Source: Pseudoneobacillus rhizosphaerae (GTDB lineage Bacteria; Bacillota; Bacilli; Bacillales; Cytobacillaceae). Taken from it: a stretch of 64,000 bases of DNA. Positions 63,366-64,000 of this stretch are shown in pieces. The position numbers and the translations under genes are program-made. The stretch covers positions 1 through 64,000 of the forward strand of contig NZ_CAKJTG010000017.1 in the NCBI RefSeq assembly GCF_917563885.1, read 5' to 3'. The notes below the pieces were generated by a model. That model was given only the letters and a program-made list of their open reading frames with translations. It had not been told where the DNA came from and searched no databases. Numbering within the stretch: the stretch's first letter is position 1; each line of letters opens with the position of its first letter.

Positions 63366-63920
63366 TTAAAATTTCACACCTAAATCTTCAAGCGGCCAGT
63401 ATCGCAGATTAACTTTTCCTACTACCTGATTGACAGAGATAAAACCAAAGTGTCGACTATCCCAGCTTCCTAGTCGGTTATCTCCAAGGACAAATAAATG
63501 GTTCTTCGGGACGATTTTTTCTCCAGTAATTTCGTCTAATGTAAAATCACCAGTTAATCTTCCGCCCAAAACCTCATTTCGATATTGATCTAAAAATGGC
63601 TCATTATACTTTTTCCCGTTGATAATTAATTGCTCATCTCGATATTCGATTCTGTCGCCTGGTAGTCCAATAATTCGTTTTACATAATCTTCCGTTTCAT
63701 TCGCATGAAAAACGATTACATCAAAACGATTAAAATCCCCAATTTGATAACCGATTTTGTTGACGACAAGCTTGTTCCCGTCCTCTAAAGTTGGCATCAT
63801 CGACTCGCCTTCTACCACATAATTTGAAAAGAAAAATATCCGTATAAATGCAAAAACAATGAGTCCTATGCCGAAAGCCTTAAGCCATTCCTTCCCTTCT
63901 CTTCTCCATGCTTCGTCCAA
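63366..63920 (-). CDS. sipX: Type I signal peptidase
   Basis: A 184-residue membrane serine protease that removes signal peptides from exported proteins. One N-terminal membrane helix (about 14-31) precedes the catalytic dyad Ser40 (G-E-S-M-M-P-T-L) and Lys81 (D-Y-V-K-R-I-I-G-L-P-G-D); the box-E motif G-D-N-R-L-G-S-W-D-S-R is present. Exact paralogue name (sip letter) is uncertain. ATG at 63920 follows GGGGAGG. Likely clients here include the BsuPI protein and amylase. Confidence 0.95.
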   Translation of the reverse strand: MDEAWRREGKEWLKAFGIGLIVFAFIRIFFFSNYVVEGESMMPTLEDGNKLVVNKIGYQIGDFNRFDVIVFHANETEDYVKRIIGLPGDRIEYRDEQLIINGKKYNEPFLDQYRNEVLGGRLTGDFTLDEITGEKIVPKNHLFVLGDNRLGSWDSRHFGFISVNQVVGKVNLRYWPLEDLGVKF

Positions 63921-64000
63921 AATCTCACCTCCCCAAGGGTATTATGTTCAGCTTGTTTGACGGTCTTTTTTACTACTTATATTTAATCTTACTTCAATTC

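Overview
The window is chromosomal DNA of a low-GC, endospore-forming Firmicute of the Bacillus type. The evidence is a complete gerPABCDEF spore-coat/germination operon, comZ, SD-strong ribosome sites, a T-box leader, FNR with the Bacillus-type C-terminal cysteine cluster, and long blocks in the same order as I remember from Bacillus subtilis (trpS-yjbA-app-yjaZ-fabF-fabH-comZ; yitK to yitW; asnO-yisN-yisL-yisK-gerP; addBA). The species cannot be fixed from the sequence; the molybdenum cofactor, FNR and NO-repair genes suggest a facultative anaerobe, perhaps a nitrate respirer.

Layout. 1-14.4 kb: T-box and trpS, yjbA, the oligopeptide transporter appDFABC, yjaZ (apparently frameshifted at its start), the fatty-acid genes fabH-fabF with a FapR-like operator, comZ (without med), two enzyme-like relatives of yjaV/yjaU, and yjzD/yjzC. 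14.5-22.1 kb: an anaerobic block of ywiC, a shortened NarI-like membrane protein, mobB-moeA, scdA (Fe-S/NO damage repair), moaA, fnr and a radical SAM/SPASM enzyme. Three of its promoters (ywiC, scdA, the radical SAM gene) have an FNR-like box centred about 41 bases upstream of the expected start, and a fourth box lies just upstream of fnr. 22.2-30.7 kb: yedF-like, yitW, yitV, yitU, small genes, a BsuPI protein, yitT, degV (yitS), cvfB (yitL), yajQ (yitK) and an SDR stress-type dehydrogenase. 30.7-39.1 kb: a maltodextrin locus, with mdxE-mdxF-mdxG, a membrane-anchored alpha-amylase and a LacI-type regulator on the minus strand and a divergent cyclomaltodextrinase. 39.1-43.1 kb: asparagine synthetase, DUF2777, yisL, yisK.

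43.2-50.9 kb: the most interesting part, a ten-gene Tad/Flp pilus operon (DUF192 protein, Flp pilin, prepilin peptidase, TadE, Tad-domain protein, CpaB, CpaE-like, TadA, TadB, TadC) whose leader carries a clear cyclic di-GMP-I riboswitch with a self-complementary expression platform. This directly ties pilus synthesis to c-di-GMP. 51-64 kb: a DUF418 membrane protein, the gerP operon with a sigma-K-like promoter, an O-antigen-ligase-like polymerase, the AddAB helicase-nuclease and a type I signal peptidase.

Genes mostly work in local units: peptide uptake, fatty-acid initiation/elongation, Mo-cofactor assembly with anaerobic regulation, extracellular starch breakdown followed by maltodextrin uptake and intracellular hydrolysis, and surface pilus assembly under second-messenger control. 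No tRNA, rRNA, CRISPR array, transposase or prophage gene was seen. Several dispersed palindromic repeats occur between genes.
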